This document shows positions 20,219 to 30,877 of a stretch of DNA of 64,000 bases, one piece after another. The stretch's first letter is position 1, and every line of letters begins with the position of its first letter. The notes below the pieces were generated by a model that ran no database searches, was not told the origin of the DNA, and worked only from the letters and a program-made list of their open reading frames with translations. The DNA is from Symsagittifera roscoffensis (Eukaryota > Xenacoelomorpha > Acoela > Convolutidae): the NCBI RefSeq assembly GCF_963678635.1, contig NC_087071.1:44753095-44817094 (forward strand), read 5' to 3'. A program made the position numbers and the translations under genes.

Positions 20219-21188
20219 TCACTCTTGGATTATCAGATCCCTCATGCTCGTCATCAGGAAGACCTTTTCTTTTTTCGATCTCTTCCTTTCTTCTGAATCA
20301 TATTCCTCGCGAGTCAGTCCGATCATGCACCAGGCAAACCTCAGCTGTAATTCAGTCCTCACGTAGGGCACAGCTATCAGAGCGTGTATCCCCGGTGTAG
20401 TCCTCATCTCTTCCTCAAATTACCGTAACACTACAGCTTTCCATGGAAGGCTCACCAACTGGTCGATCGTTTCCGCCTGCATCTCAGACGACGCTAGAGT
20501 CCCGTATGCTTTCTGCTTGAGGGTGGTGCCTTGCATCATTGTCTCCAGATAACCTTCCATGGCACTCATGTCTTCCAGAGCCATTAAGTGTCCCCTGGCC
20601 GAGTTTCTGTACTCCAACATCTCCGGCGGGTTCATCTATTGATACAGTCTCCAACAGTGTCAGTCGGTTATATTTCAATGGGAACAGTTGTCTTACGACA
20701 CTTCCCTTTCCGTGGTTCATGGGAGACGGTTTAAAGTCTTTCAAGGTACTTTCTCCACATTGGCTGAGTATTTCTAACGTTGCTCCAGTCAGAGTGCGGT
20801 CACTCCTTTTGGATTTATAACCTATCGACTTTATCCCTGCCATGAGAATGGGTGGCACCATCGCTACATCCGTTAACATTCTGTCCGTGCCAGGCAGTCG
20901 ATCATCACCTTGTCCCAAATCCATGTCTTCTCCGACCTGTTTCCTTTTCGCTGAGGTGACAGCTTTTATCGATATTTCCGAACCCACCTTTGTCTTTCTC
21001 GCTCTCCTCGGTATCAATTTGCTGCCTAGTTTCATCTTCATCTCAATGATCTTATCAATCACCAATTTCGATCGCATCGTTCCTTTCCTAGTTCTCGACA
21101 GATTTACAACTTCTCCTTTATCCTCTTGCAGTGTCATCTTTATGGGGTAGTTTGCTTCACTTTCGTCAGTGGCTGAGTCGATCAACAA
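20219..21188 (-). pseudogene. ORF2 segment 8: basic and Met/Glu-rich parts
   Basis: The frame from 21188 is Lys/Arg-rich ('KLIPRRARKTKVGSE', 'SAKRKQVGEDMDLGQ'), suggesting nucleic-acid contact. From about 20635 the coding signal moves to another frame ('PPEMLEYRNSARGHLMALEDMSAMEGYLE'). It continues past one stop to 20219 with 'VRTELQLRFAWCMIGLTREEYD'. The segment 20484-20576 is the one duplicated at 18907-19000. Confidence 0.45.
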
Positions 21189-21334
21189 TTAACTCAATTT
21201 TCCTTCACACTCGTCGAGTTTGTCAAGGACTTCCCGCATCAGTTGTCGGTTGAGACCTATTTTCAAAATGGACAGGGTTCCGTAGCTCTGAACCACTGTC
21301 CAGACTTCCTCCATGAAGGCTACTCTGTCCAATC

Positions 21335-22088
21335 TCATCCCGTCCTATTTTCATGGTCACGGTGATGTACCACCCACTCTTCTTTGGGTAATATTCCCAA
21401 GAAGGGTACTCTGGCAGCGCCTTCTATCCTTCTTCTCCTTGTTGATTCCACGAGGAGTCTTTGTTCATTGTCTTTAGAATTGCCCGGAGAGCTGCTCTCC
21501 GGCAAGTTCCGTTTCATTTCCGCAAAAGCTGACGGAGGCTCCAGTGTCGAAGTACCTTCGTTTACTTTCAGTCGTTTCCAACGCGTGTGCGTTGTTTTCA
21601 AAGTCACTGAATAAATTGAAATCCAGGCTGGATATTCCTCCTGTCGATGCTTTATCATCCTCATTCTCTGCTTGATCGGGATCCTCTTGCATAGGCTCTT
21701 CCGATCGCCGGCTTCCTCCCTGCCCATCATCTCCTCCTGACGTATCTCTAGAACGTTAGGGTCTTTGCTTCTCAGTCTTGGCACCTTCCGGATATTTTGG
21801 TATGATTAATCTGCCAGCAGATTCATCTTCCTCTTCTCAATGGACCACTTTGATTTCCTCATAGCCGAAGGGTGCCAAGAAGGTTCTCGTCTGCAACGTT
21901 CCTCCCACTGTTAACTCCTGTTTCACATTGGTCAAAAACAGGGAGGCCTCAGGTAATTCGGCTCTGCCTCTCATCCACATAGGCGCTAGGTTTAATTCCA
22001 TCCATTCCGTGTCAAACGCTCCAGGCTTCGGAGTCGCGGCATTGCTTATGCGCCTTCTCGTCGCTTGATCCGTGTAAGCAAATCGCGT
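21335..22088 (-). pseudogene. ORF2 segment 7: degenerate continuation
   Basis: From 22088 the same frame reads on with 'FDTEWMELNLAPMWMRGRAELPEASLF' and 'TRTFLAPFGYEEIKVVH', then TGA near 21845 and TAA near 21775. Coding then seems to continue in neighbouring frames (21784-21335 and 21692-21474), with acidic, Ser-rich sequence. A 'DTGA' string in the 21692-21474 frame looks like a protease motif, but its context is not a protease fold. Quality of the coding signal drops here. Confidence 0.45.
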
Positions 22089-23510
22089 CTACTGTAACAC
22101 TGCGGTATTTCTACCCACAAAACACGGCTCCATCGTTTCCGAGAACTTCGCTACCCTCCTTTCATTGGTCTCAAACGCTCTCAATCTACGAGTTTTTACT
22201 ACGGAGACTGCTCCGAGCAACATCCTTCTTATCAAAGATAATTCAGGGATTTCCTCTGGCAGCTTCTCGTAATCACCCCAGTTCTTCGTCTCTTCTCTCA
22301 CATTGTGGTATGCCGCAGTGAGACGAAGAATTCTTGTTATCTCACCATTCGTCTTGTCATAGGGCCTTAGATTCCAGAGCTTCGGCAATACTTCAATGTG
22401 CCCTCTCTCTACTTCTCCCACACGATCACAGAAGTGATCATCAAAGTTGATGACCGTCATTTCTGGCTCTGCTATCTTTCCAAAAAACAGATCTTCGCTC
22501 ATGAGTTCTCGCAAAACATGCTGCTCACACCAGTTCAGCACACTCCCGTCTATTGCTGATATGAGGTTCAGGTGCAGCACCGACCTCCTGTACGCTTCCA
22601 CCTTAACATCAGGGAACGCAAACGTGACTGCTGGTCCATAGATCACTGTCACAAACTCCGTGGCTCCTCTGATCATCGCTAAGGGATCGGTCCTCATAGC
22701 TAAGCTTAGATCAGTTATCAGAGGCATGCCCCCGACATGTCGTCTCACGTCTTCCTCCCTCTCAATCGTCTCATCCTCATCTGTTCCAAAGCGATTCTGA
22801 TGCAGGAGGTACTGGATAAGAGTATGTCTCAGATCTCTTATCTTATTCCACGAATCCGTGGCTTTCTTCACATCAAATTTCCTCACTTTCTCTCTCATCT
22901 GCTCTGGGTAACGTGTCAGGTTCATCAGCCCTCCCAAGTTTCCATGGGTTATTGCAAGCAATGTTAGAAGTCCACCTAACCGCAAGTTCTGAACTCCTTC
23001 GGTGAGCAGTACTACCGGTCCTTTCACAAAGTTTTCTGCTCCAAACGTCACGAACAAGGCTAGTAGTTCAACGAGTGATAATTCCACTACTGCTTGGAGG
23101 AATTCTTTTATCAAGTATCGAGAGAGTTTTGGGTAGACTTTTGCCAAGAAGGACGCGGTCCATCCGGCTCCCAGCCCTTCCAGCATGCTATCAGTCCGTT
23201 CAAAGCCTTCTTCTCCCTTCACCTTCTCAGTCCAGAAAGTTTCCAGGGTAACTTGGCACACTCTGTTTACAATTTCGGCTGCCTTCTCCTCGTCATTTTC
23301 GGCCAGGTTCACCTCCTTTACAAGGTAGGCATGGATCTTCCTGATCATCAATGGGCCTTGCTCAAATGCATCCGCGCCCAATGCCGCTGCTCGGGGAGTT
23401 AGATGTAGCCACTGGTTAGCTTCTGGTTTGGTTCTCAAAACCATTGCCTCCAAGTGAGCTCTGGTATTCTTGGAGTTATTTCGTCTCTCTCCTTCCTCTT
23501 TTATGTCCAT
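22089..23510 (-). pseudogene. ORF2 segment 6: large helical region, unknown
   Basis: 473 codons in the same frame as the preceding module, separated from it only by a TGA. It is largely alpha-helical in composition with alternating charged and Leu-rich stretches ('ELSLVELLALFVTFGAENF', 'LGGLLTLLAITHGNLGGL'). One hydrophobic stretch is too interrupted to be a convincing membrane span. It is the longest open piece of ORF2 and shows no family resemblance I can name. It ends at TAG near 22089-22091, and the frame remains coding beyond. Confidence 0.6.
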
Positions 23511-24407
23511 TCATTGGAACCATAAGTTATTCGACATCGCCGCAATTACTCCATGGTCGTCATCTATTCCTGGCTTCATTTTGAGCTGTCGACTGAAGTT
23601 GGACAGTTCCATCTCCAGCACCTCGTCCAACACTAGCATGTGTAGTGAGTGGTCCTTGAATCCTCTCAGTGCGTTCGAGATATCCGACCACACCGCCGGT
23701 AGTTCGGCCCTGAGTGGTCTCAGATTCTCCATCTCTATCTCGCGATTTGGGGCCGATATGATTACATGATATTTCTCTTCTGAGAGCAAAGCCACAATAG
23801 CATACACGAACTTTAGTCCATCCGGGAGACGTGCATACCCCGGAGACCGCGCGAACACGGCTCTCGGTGTCATTGTGGTGAAGTAAGCTTCTTTCAGGGT
23901 ATCCACTACTTCACCCATTGACTCGAGTATATCTTTTATCGCTGGCCATATAGCGCGTTCAGCTGTCGTAGGCTCTCTGAGTCTGCTCAGAAAACCCCTA
24001 TTATGTAAATGGTCATTGATGCCAGCAAACACAATTGTGCTTGGGTTCATCTCTGTCTGTCTTTGTACCCCAATCGCCATTGACACGGATTGCATTAGGT
24101 CCAGATCGACCGCTGCCAACATTGTAACGTCCGGCCAAAACAGAGACTTGGAAGTGTGTACGAAGTCTGAATTCGCTACTGTCATAATCTTGACCTTCCT
24201 CATTTCTGCCTTGTCATACGCGGCAACGATGGTCTCATCTTTTTTTATTGCTTTCAATCCGCCGTATCTTTGAACATCACCTTCCTGATTCACTTGTTTC
24301 GGGTATTCTCTTTCTTTCACATGACCTGGGGGTGTCTTCAGCTGCCTGAACATCATCACATGTTGTCCAATCGGCGCCCTCGTTATCAGAAATCTTCCAG
24401 GTCTCTC
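23511..24407 (-). pseudogene. ORF2 segment 5: second SGNH-like module
   Basis: Continues in frame after the TAA at 24408. Motifs: 'IMTVANSDFVHTS' (possible block I, with Asn-Ser-Asp in place of Gly-Asp-Ser) and 'TIVFAGINDHLHNRG' (block III G-x-N-D plus His). A helical stretch and 'PGIDDDHGVIAAM' follow. The GIND motif is a strong match to SGNH block III. The degenerate block I suggests a non-catalytic or diverged copy. It ends at TGA 23511-23513 directly before ATG 23508-23510, and the frame is unchanged. Confidence 0.55.
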
Positions 24408-25116
24408 TTATCGATTTCCCTTATCGTGATTCAGTTTTACGTCTTGTAACGGTCTTGCATTCACTGGGCCCATTGTGTTATTAGAAGGCAGTCCCTCTAG
24501 GTCGGCAAACCTCAAGGCAGCTGTGGACCTGAAGTTTATGCCAGCCCCTATCAACCAGTCCACTCCTGTTATCGAGTACAACCCGTTGACCGATAACCTT
24601 GCTCCGTTCAGCATCTTCATGGCATCCGCTGCGAAGCTCACTGTCTGAAGATTCAGTTTCATCAGGTCATCCTTGTATATGTGCCATGGAGAAGGTATTG
24701 GCCTCGACCACATTAGAGAGCTCCTGTTTGGACGTCGCTCCTCTCGACTGGTGCTCGTTGTCTCAGATCTCGTATCCGATCTAGAGGTGCTGGTCGTTTC
24801 CGCTATCGAGTTGACTGGTCCTAATCTTCGTCTAGGATTAATGGTCCTCCTCATGGGCGCTTCTCCCAATCGATCTCGTACATCTGTTCTGTGCCCGGGT
24901 TCGCTGGAGCTTTGCGGCTTATAGATGGTCACGGCTGGGACCGCTCCCAAGCGTGTTTCCAGGTTAGGTGGCACAAAGGTGGTAATTGTCGGTTCGTTTG
25001 ATGCTCCCTCTTCCTTCAGCACTCCCGTGTCAAAGAGTTCTACTTCCAATTCATCCAATCGCTCTTGGAAGACTGTTCAACCAACATGTCCTTTTATGCT
25101 ATCAAAGTGAATGCTG
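24408..25116 (-). pseudogene. ORF2 segment 4: end of SGNH domain 1 and Ser/Arg linker
   Basis: This frame carries the block V Asp/His, then a TGA near 25078, an acidic helix ('RLDELEVELF'), and a long Ser/Thr/Arg-rich linker with two 'TTSTSR' repeats. A more ordered part with 'VNGLYSITGVDWLIGAGI' follows. It ends at TAA 24408-24410, but coding clearly continues in the same frame. Confidence 0.55.
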
Positions 25117-26061
25117 TCAGTGGTCAGCCTGGCCTGATCCATAGCCCTCAGCTCGTGTTCGATATCCATAAGGATCATCCTTCCGGCATTCTGACTTGCA
25201 AGATTCCTCAGGATGTTGTTTCACCTGATCACTCCTTCGTTGTGTCTTCTCCCTGTTGCAGTCAATGTCCTCATGGCTCGTGTTCATTGGCACAGTGCAA
25301 ACGGTCAGTACCGCGCAGTTGAACTTCTGCCAGAGAGTAGTAAACAAGCAAACCTTCATTGATTCCCATAGTGCTTCTTCCTCCTCCGAGCTTCTCGAGA
25401 TGTTATTTGTCCCAACTAGGATCTTTACATTAGGGATTATCCCTGTATTCATCAACTCCACCATCCGAAATAGCTGGGCTATCGTCGCGCCTCCGAAAGC
25501 CATCAACGTGGTGATCCAGGAGGTACTCAAGTTTGAGAGCACTCTGACCAAGCTGTCTCCCAGTATCAGATGTGATGTCCCCAGTGGTGGTTGCTGCAGG
25601 TTTACTGCCGGGTTCCAGGTCGCTCGATTGAAGCAAGCTCTCGGATCCGCTTCCGGAACTCCTGTGAAGTTATACTTCAACTGACTATTCTTTTGCACAT
25701 CCATTACCCGTGACACTTTCTTCGCCGGCATCTTTCGTATCTTCCTGTCTGGGACTTTTGAGCTGCCCATTGGTAGCGTTGCATCGCTAACTCCCCTTTT
25801 GGTCATTACGCCTTGGGAGAGCTGTACTCTGCCCATATCTTCAACCGTTCCATAGGTTGCAGTCACTCCGGAACCTGGCGCATTCCTGTTGGCCACTAGT
25901 CGTCCAGCTGTCTCTATCAGCTTCCTCATCGTCTGCTCCACGACTGGGTCACCTAAGGTATCACTCGGGTCCGGGATTGTTACTCGACCAGTTGCAGTTG
26001 GGAGTCGCGTTTCTGTCGTTTGACTCATTTCTCGAGGCGTCAAGAGCTCCACGAGGAACAC
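25117..26061 (-). pseudogene. ORF2 segment 3: SGNH/GDSL-hydrolase-like domain 1
   Basis: The frame shows 'LILGDSLVRVL' (block I, Ser at residue 170 of this frame), 'AFGGATI' (block II Gly) and 'ILVGTNNIS' (block III, residues 217-220). After 'TVPMNTS' the frame shifts near 25260. The neighbouring frame continues to '..LTTDSIHFDS', the Asp-x-x-His block V, near 25110. All four blocks of the family appear in order. Such enzymes hydrolyse ester bonds of lipids, sugars or acetyl groups. Related esterase domains are known in ORF1 of CR1-type LINEs, but here the setting is a Ty3-like element. The substrate is unknown. Confidence 0.65.
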
Positions 26062-26293
26062 TCCTTGCAGGTATCACTTTTTCCACGGCTGTTGCCAATG
26101 GCACCCGTTCCGATCGCTCCCTGTACTCCCGCCTCAAGCGTTCAATTTCTTCACCCTGCTTTTTGTTGCAGTCTTCAAACAAATTCTTCCACATGTCTGT
26201 GTCGTCCTCCGTAATGAGCATGGTCTTAGTCACTTCATCTCGCTCCTTCCTGGTCGTTTCCAGTTCATCTTTCATCCCATCTAGATCTTGCAT
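25961..26293 (-). pseudogene. ORF2 segment 2: coiled coil
   Basis: 110 codons, dense in Glu/Lys/Arg with a heptad-like pattern ('DELETTRKERDEVTKTM', 'EEIERLRREYRERSER'). This predicts a coiled coil of about 50 residues, probably for oligomerisation. It overlaps the next segment in a different frame, so the true shift lies near 26050. Confidence 0.55.
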
Positions 26294-26774
26294 GGTTTTT
26301 TTTTGTTTGAACCCCTTGTTCTACTCTTGCCCTCTTTGGTGGCACAGCTATTCTCAGTGGTGAACTAGACGAGGCAGCCTCGCTGTTCATCTCTTGGTGC
26401 ATTCTCCTAAGCCCAGGCTTGGGCTTGGAGGGCATTGGCATCTCACTTGGTTGGTAAGTCCTAGAACTCCCCAACCCAGGCTCATTCGCAAAGTCACTCC
26501 CTGAGAGAGCCCCGTTTCTCCACCCCATCACTCTCATATTCGGGCGGTCTAGTACTCCCCTCTCTCCGTATGCTGCCATCAATAGGACTTCCGTGGGGCG
26601 GTCCCCACGGTTGTCATGCCCCAAGATGTTTATCAGGGCGGTCAGCAACATGACTACCTCTGGGTCCTCCAGAGCGAAGTCTCGATCCATTAGCCGACGA
26701 TAGATCGCATCTATCATCGGTCCTACATATGCCTCTGCCAGGTCCATCAATTCATCCAAGTTGAAGTTGTCCAT
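26265..26774 (-). pseudogene. ORF2 segment 1: N terminus
   Basis: 169 codons from ATG at 26774. It has an acidic, Leu-rich helical start ('NFNLDELMDLAEAYV') and a Pro/Ser/Arg-rich tail ending in a basic patch. It resembles no domain I recognise. The frame is lost at a run of nine T (plus strand, about 26296-26304), and coding continues in the next frame. A homopolymer this long could also be an assembly error. Confidence 0.55.
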
Positions 26775-27142
26775 TCTCTTTCCATGTTTGATTTGATTCG
26801 ATTCTATGATTTTGACTCAAGTGAGCAATTAAACGATCAATCAGGATCTAGAAAAGAGGTCACGAATATCAGTTTCACCTTAACTTCTCGTTAAAAATCA
26901 TTTAAAAACAGTCAGATAGAAGATTTTGATCCTAAAATTAATTAAAATCAATCGGTCTCTAAAATTTTGGAATTCGACCTAAGATTGGACAGTCCAAAGT
27001 TAAGATCTATTCCTAAGATCGTTATTCAGTTGTTCGTGGTCACTAACTCCTTCTTACCCAGGATCTTAATAACGTAACACATAACATAACATAACACACA
27101 TTACCTACTTTAGTCTGACACCCTCTTGCATGTCACCTTAAC
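26775..27142 (-). other. Spacer between copy B gag-pol and ORF2
   Basis: 368 AT-rich bases with no frame. The right part (26990-27142) matches the left edge of the window (1-172) closely, which ties ORF2 to the gag-pol element. A promoter or internal ribosome entry for ORF2 could lie here, but no motif is recognised. Confidence 0.5.
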
Positions 27143-27754
27143 TCAGCCTATACTTAAGTAATATTTCTTATGTAAGTATACTTGTATATTAGTATCAAAG
27201 AGCATTACGCGTATGAGCGCGTAAAGTTCTCGAGGATGCAGTCGTTCTCTGTTCGGGTCGTACACTGGAAGCGAAAGCTCCTTCACATCCCTTTCTACGA
27301 GGAAGTCTCTCAATCTCGTCAAGGACAAGACTAGGTTTTCCGGGTCCACATGCCGCTTCTCCGTCGCCCGTGTCACTAAGAAACATAGGTATTTTCCCGG
27401 TATCTGTGACGCCGCCGGTGGCAAGGCTGCTACGCTCCCTATTCCTGGTCTTTGCTTCCAAATGAATTCTATGTTTTTATATTCTCTCTTAAAATCTGCT
27501 GCTAACGCTGTCTTAAAACTCATGTCTGCTGTGATTGCTATCGCACATGTTCTATCTGTGAGTATGAAATCGCTGTCTGTTAGTATTATGCTACTTGAAC
27601 ATTCATTTGGTAAGTTAAAATATGACTCAACTACCCTCCCTATGTCAGGTTTCTTAGATTCTTCGCCTGTTTCTGCTCCTAAATCCCCTGTCTCTCTCAC
27701 TATTCTTAACTTTTTTACTAATAAATTTTCAGTGTGGGTAAGTCCTACCCCCAC
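27143..27754 (-). pseudogene. Copy B macro-like domain segment
   Basis: 203 open codons equivalent to the C terminus of copy A Gag-Pol. Differences from copy A are mainly conservative (Val/Ile, Arg/Lys, Asn/Asp) and all macro-fold landmarks are kept. The 'YDPNR' loop is also unchanged, so the loss of the family's GCG loop is ancestral, not a defect of one copy. A frameshift near 27750 separates this from the upstream acidic region. Confidence 0.6.
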
Positions 27755-28281
27755 TCCCCGACAAAAATATCCCTCGACGTCCCCGTCGATCGCATACCGG
27801 GTATCAAGTCGAGATTGGAAGCCGGAATGAGTAGTCGCCCCTCCTGGGCAGCCCAGGAAGGATCTTCTCGTTCGGTTTTCATGTATTTCATGCTTTCACG
27901 ATCTACATCTTGAATCGTGACACTGGTCTCCTTTGGGTCCGACGTCATTTCGTTCAGCCATTCCAAGACACGCAGATTCGTCAAGTATTTTTCATATGAC
28001 TGCTGTTGCTCGTCGTCGAATTCTACCTCGGGTTTCGACCGGTCATCGACCCACTCATCGTCGTGATCATCGACTATGTCAATGTCCTGTGACACAGTTA
28101 TTTCTTCTAGACCCACTACTTCTTCCCCTATCTTCTTTAGGTCTATCCTGTCCACTACAAAATCGTCGCCGTAAGGGTTATATTTCTTCTTGGATCTTGT
28201 TCTGTCATTTTGACGAGTCTGTATCGTGAACGGAAGATCCGGTTCCAAGTTCTTGGGAACCTCCCTTTGTTCAGGGTCTTG

Positions 28282-29927
28282 TCAGTCCTCTTCTGCGTAG
28301 GGTAAAGTTTCATCGTCTGCTTCAATCACCTCATTTGGGTCCAGGTCCAGTGGTGTACTTGTTCCTTCCTCTATGACTTCATTTTCATCGTTCCTTTCCC
28401 TGGTGCCCTTCTCATTGATCTCACAAGAAGGGTCCATCATTAGATAATCACCTTCTTCCTTGTCTGCAGGTATACACAGGTCTTCTGTAGATGGATTGTG
28501 TGGCTTAATGTTTTCGTAATGAGCGGCTCGGCTTGTACTCAGTCTATAAAAGCGTCCCTCTTGATGCACCTCCGTAATCATGAAGGGTCCCCTCCACTTT
28601 CTTAGAAGCTTTTTCGTTCCTTTCGGTCGTATGACGTTCTGAAATACCCATACGTAGTCCCCTACCGAATAGCTTTTGCACCAGCTGCTTTCTTGTCAAA
28701 TCTTTTACTCTGCCTTGCCTGTGCCTGCTGAGTATTTGGTCTAAATAAGTCATTTAACTCCTGCTGACGTCTTATTACATCCCTTACATAGACCTGTGGT
28801 ACGTCTTCTTACCCTCATACTCTGGGTAGAAGAAAGTCAAGGGCAAAGACTTCTCGTGCCCGGTCAGCATCATATGTGGACTAACCCCGGTTGTGGAATG
28901 CTTTGTGCTATTGTAAGCTCCCATCACCTGTGGAAGATATCTGTCCCAATCGGTCATGTACCTGGAACAATATATACCCAGCATCGACACTAACGTTCGA
29001 TTCTGCCTTTTCACTAAGCCATTTTTCTGGGGATGGTATGTCGTGGAGTGCGCTTGAGCAACCTGTGAGCGTCTGATTAGGTGTTCCAAAAGGTTTTCCG
29101 TTATCCGATTGAAACGTCATCGGACAACCGTGTCTCGCTATCCACGTATTGATCAAGTGGTCGCACGTCTCTTCCGCTGAGGCAGTTATGCAGGGCACGG
29201 CCTCTGCATACTGCGTGAAGTGATCTATCATGACCAAGACTTGATTATAACCACTGTCTGTCATGCATATCTTTTGGTGATCTATTTGCACCACCTCGTT
29301 GAATTCAAGCGACTCGATCGATTGTAAGGGAAATTGCAATTTCCTTGGATCCTTGACCTGTTGGCATGACAGACAAGCTGTTACCCACTTCTCGCATGCC
29401 CTTTTCATTCCAGGCCACTCAAAGCGCTTCAGGGTCCTCTGATACACTTTGTCGATCCCCTGATGGCCCATCTGATCATGCGACCTGAATAAAAGTTCTG
29501 TCTGATGGAGTTGCGGCAGCACTATCGCGTTATACTTGTATAAGACTTTGTCTTCATCTCTTCTCTTGCAAACCACAATCCCGTCCTTGTTCAAGTATAA
29601 CCTTCCCTCTTTCTGCATAAAATACTGTCTCAGAAGGCGGTAACTGTCTTCCTTGAGGTCTCCTTTGTCCGGAGAACCATTTTCGATCCACTTTTTCAGG
29701 TTGCTTGTCATGCGGTCATTTCTCTGCGCTCTTAGAAGATCCGAGAGTCTGTATCTCGCCTTCAAGTACGTCTTCATGACCCTCATCTGACTATTCAAGT
29801 CATTGGGCCGATTCGTATTCTCTTTCATCTTAACGCACCAAATATTCGCCAATGGCCGTGTTTCCTGTTCGAATGGCTGAAGATCAGTCCTGACTACCTT
29901 TTTTGTGGCAACAGATTCATCGAACAT
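28282..29927 (-). pseudogene. Copy B integrase and C-terminal extension pieces
   Basis: The HHCC finger, first Asp and 'FQSDNG' are readable in 29927-28908. A short deletion just after 'SDNG' shifts the frame. The remainder (29089-28784) carries Lys in place of the catalytic Glu ('NGLVKRQNRTL'). The SH3/chromodomain-like and acidic parts follow in 28753-28282. Confidence 0.8.
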
Positions 29928-30877
29928 TTCGATACCGCTATTGTCTCCAGATCATCCGTTGCGTTATCAAAGACTCTTTCTCCTGGTGTGAGGTAGCGAT
30001 CACTATAAGGGTACTGGTATATCTCTCTATCCAGATCCCTTGCTCGAGTTTCCAGTAGTGTGTGGATCGCTAATTCTGACAGTTCCGATCCTGAGCTCAA
30101 GCTCCTGTCTGAGTTGTCATCTGTTGAAGAGTCTGCGACGGACTCTGCACCATCTCCTGGGTCAGTTCTGTGCTTTCTTCTCATCCATCTGAACTCCCCG
30201 GACAAAACTTTGTTCTCCAGGTCCTGCTTCCCTACAGGAACTTCCTCGCCTACATCAGAATCCCCGGACAAACTTCCTCGTCCCGGGTGTTGATCTTGAA
30301 CTCGCTGGCTCTTCTCGTCGTTCGTCTCCCGGACAAACAATCTAGCTCCAGGTTTCGTTCAACTTTTTCACCTTCTTTATTCTGATCCACAAAGGTAACG
30401 GTTTTCCTTCGCGTATTGCTCCCCTTTTCTTTTGCTCCCCCGCCCGTATTGCTCCCCCGCCCATAAGAAATACTAGTTAAAACTTCGTGTGGTATTGAGG
30501 ATACTAGTTGCTGAACTATTGTCCTACAATCTCTCTCGTTCTCTTTGTGTTGTCTTCTGGACGGCATGATCTTCAACTTCTCACTGACTGTCAGTGATGC
30601 CACTGCTGCTGCCCACTCGGGGTCATCTCTGGTCATTTCTCTCTCTAACAATCCACCCAGCATTCGCATCTTTTGCGGTGTGACCTGCACCGTTTTATCC
30701 AATAATGAGAGGCTGTTAATGTTCATGCGAGAGAATTCCTGCTGGACCAGGTTTGAGCGCAGCAACAGATCCAAGGCACCGGGTCCTTCTTGGATAGGAT
30801 CTTTATCTCGGCTGCATTCTCTATAGGTAACTCAGGATGTCCTGGAAATGGATGTCCAGACTTGTCCAACCATCTCG

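Larger units (their letters stand above)
19060..26774 (-). pseudogene. ORF2 of the giant element (copy B): long broken frame with SGNH-like modules
   Basis: About 7.7 kb of minus-strand coding sequence starts 369 bases downstream of the copy B gag-pol stop, on the same strand. Most of it lies in one frame (25058 to 21850 continuously apart from stops), interrupted by TGA, TAA, TGA, TAG and TGA codons. Frameshifts lie near 26300 (at a run of nine A), 26050, 25260 and 21780, and several more left of 21200. The uninterrupted ancestor would have been about 2500 codons. Visible parts: a small N-terminal region, a coiled coil, an SGNH/GDSL hydrolase-like domain, a Ser/Arg-rich linker, a second SGNH-like module, then a large helical region of unknown type. 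No signal peptide, transmembrane or envelope features were seen. Function is unknown. Position after pol suggests an accessory protein made from the same transcript or a subgenomic one. Confidence 0.7.

Noticed and set aside
21474-21692. 'DTGA' in a short minus frame of ORF2 as a second aspartic protease
   Set aside because: The flanking residues do not follow the protease fold, and the frame overlaps better coding in another frame. It is likely chance.
19060-26774. ORF2 as an envelope gene
   Set aside because: No signal peptide, fusion-peptide-like segment, Cys pattern or membrane anchor is visible. SGNH-type blocks are present instead.
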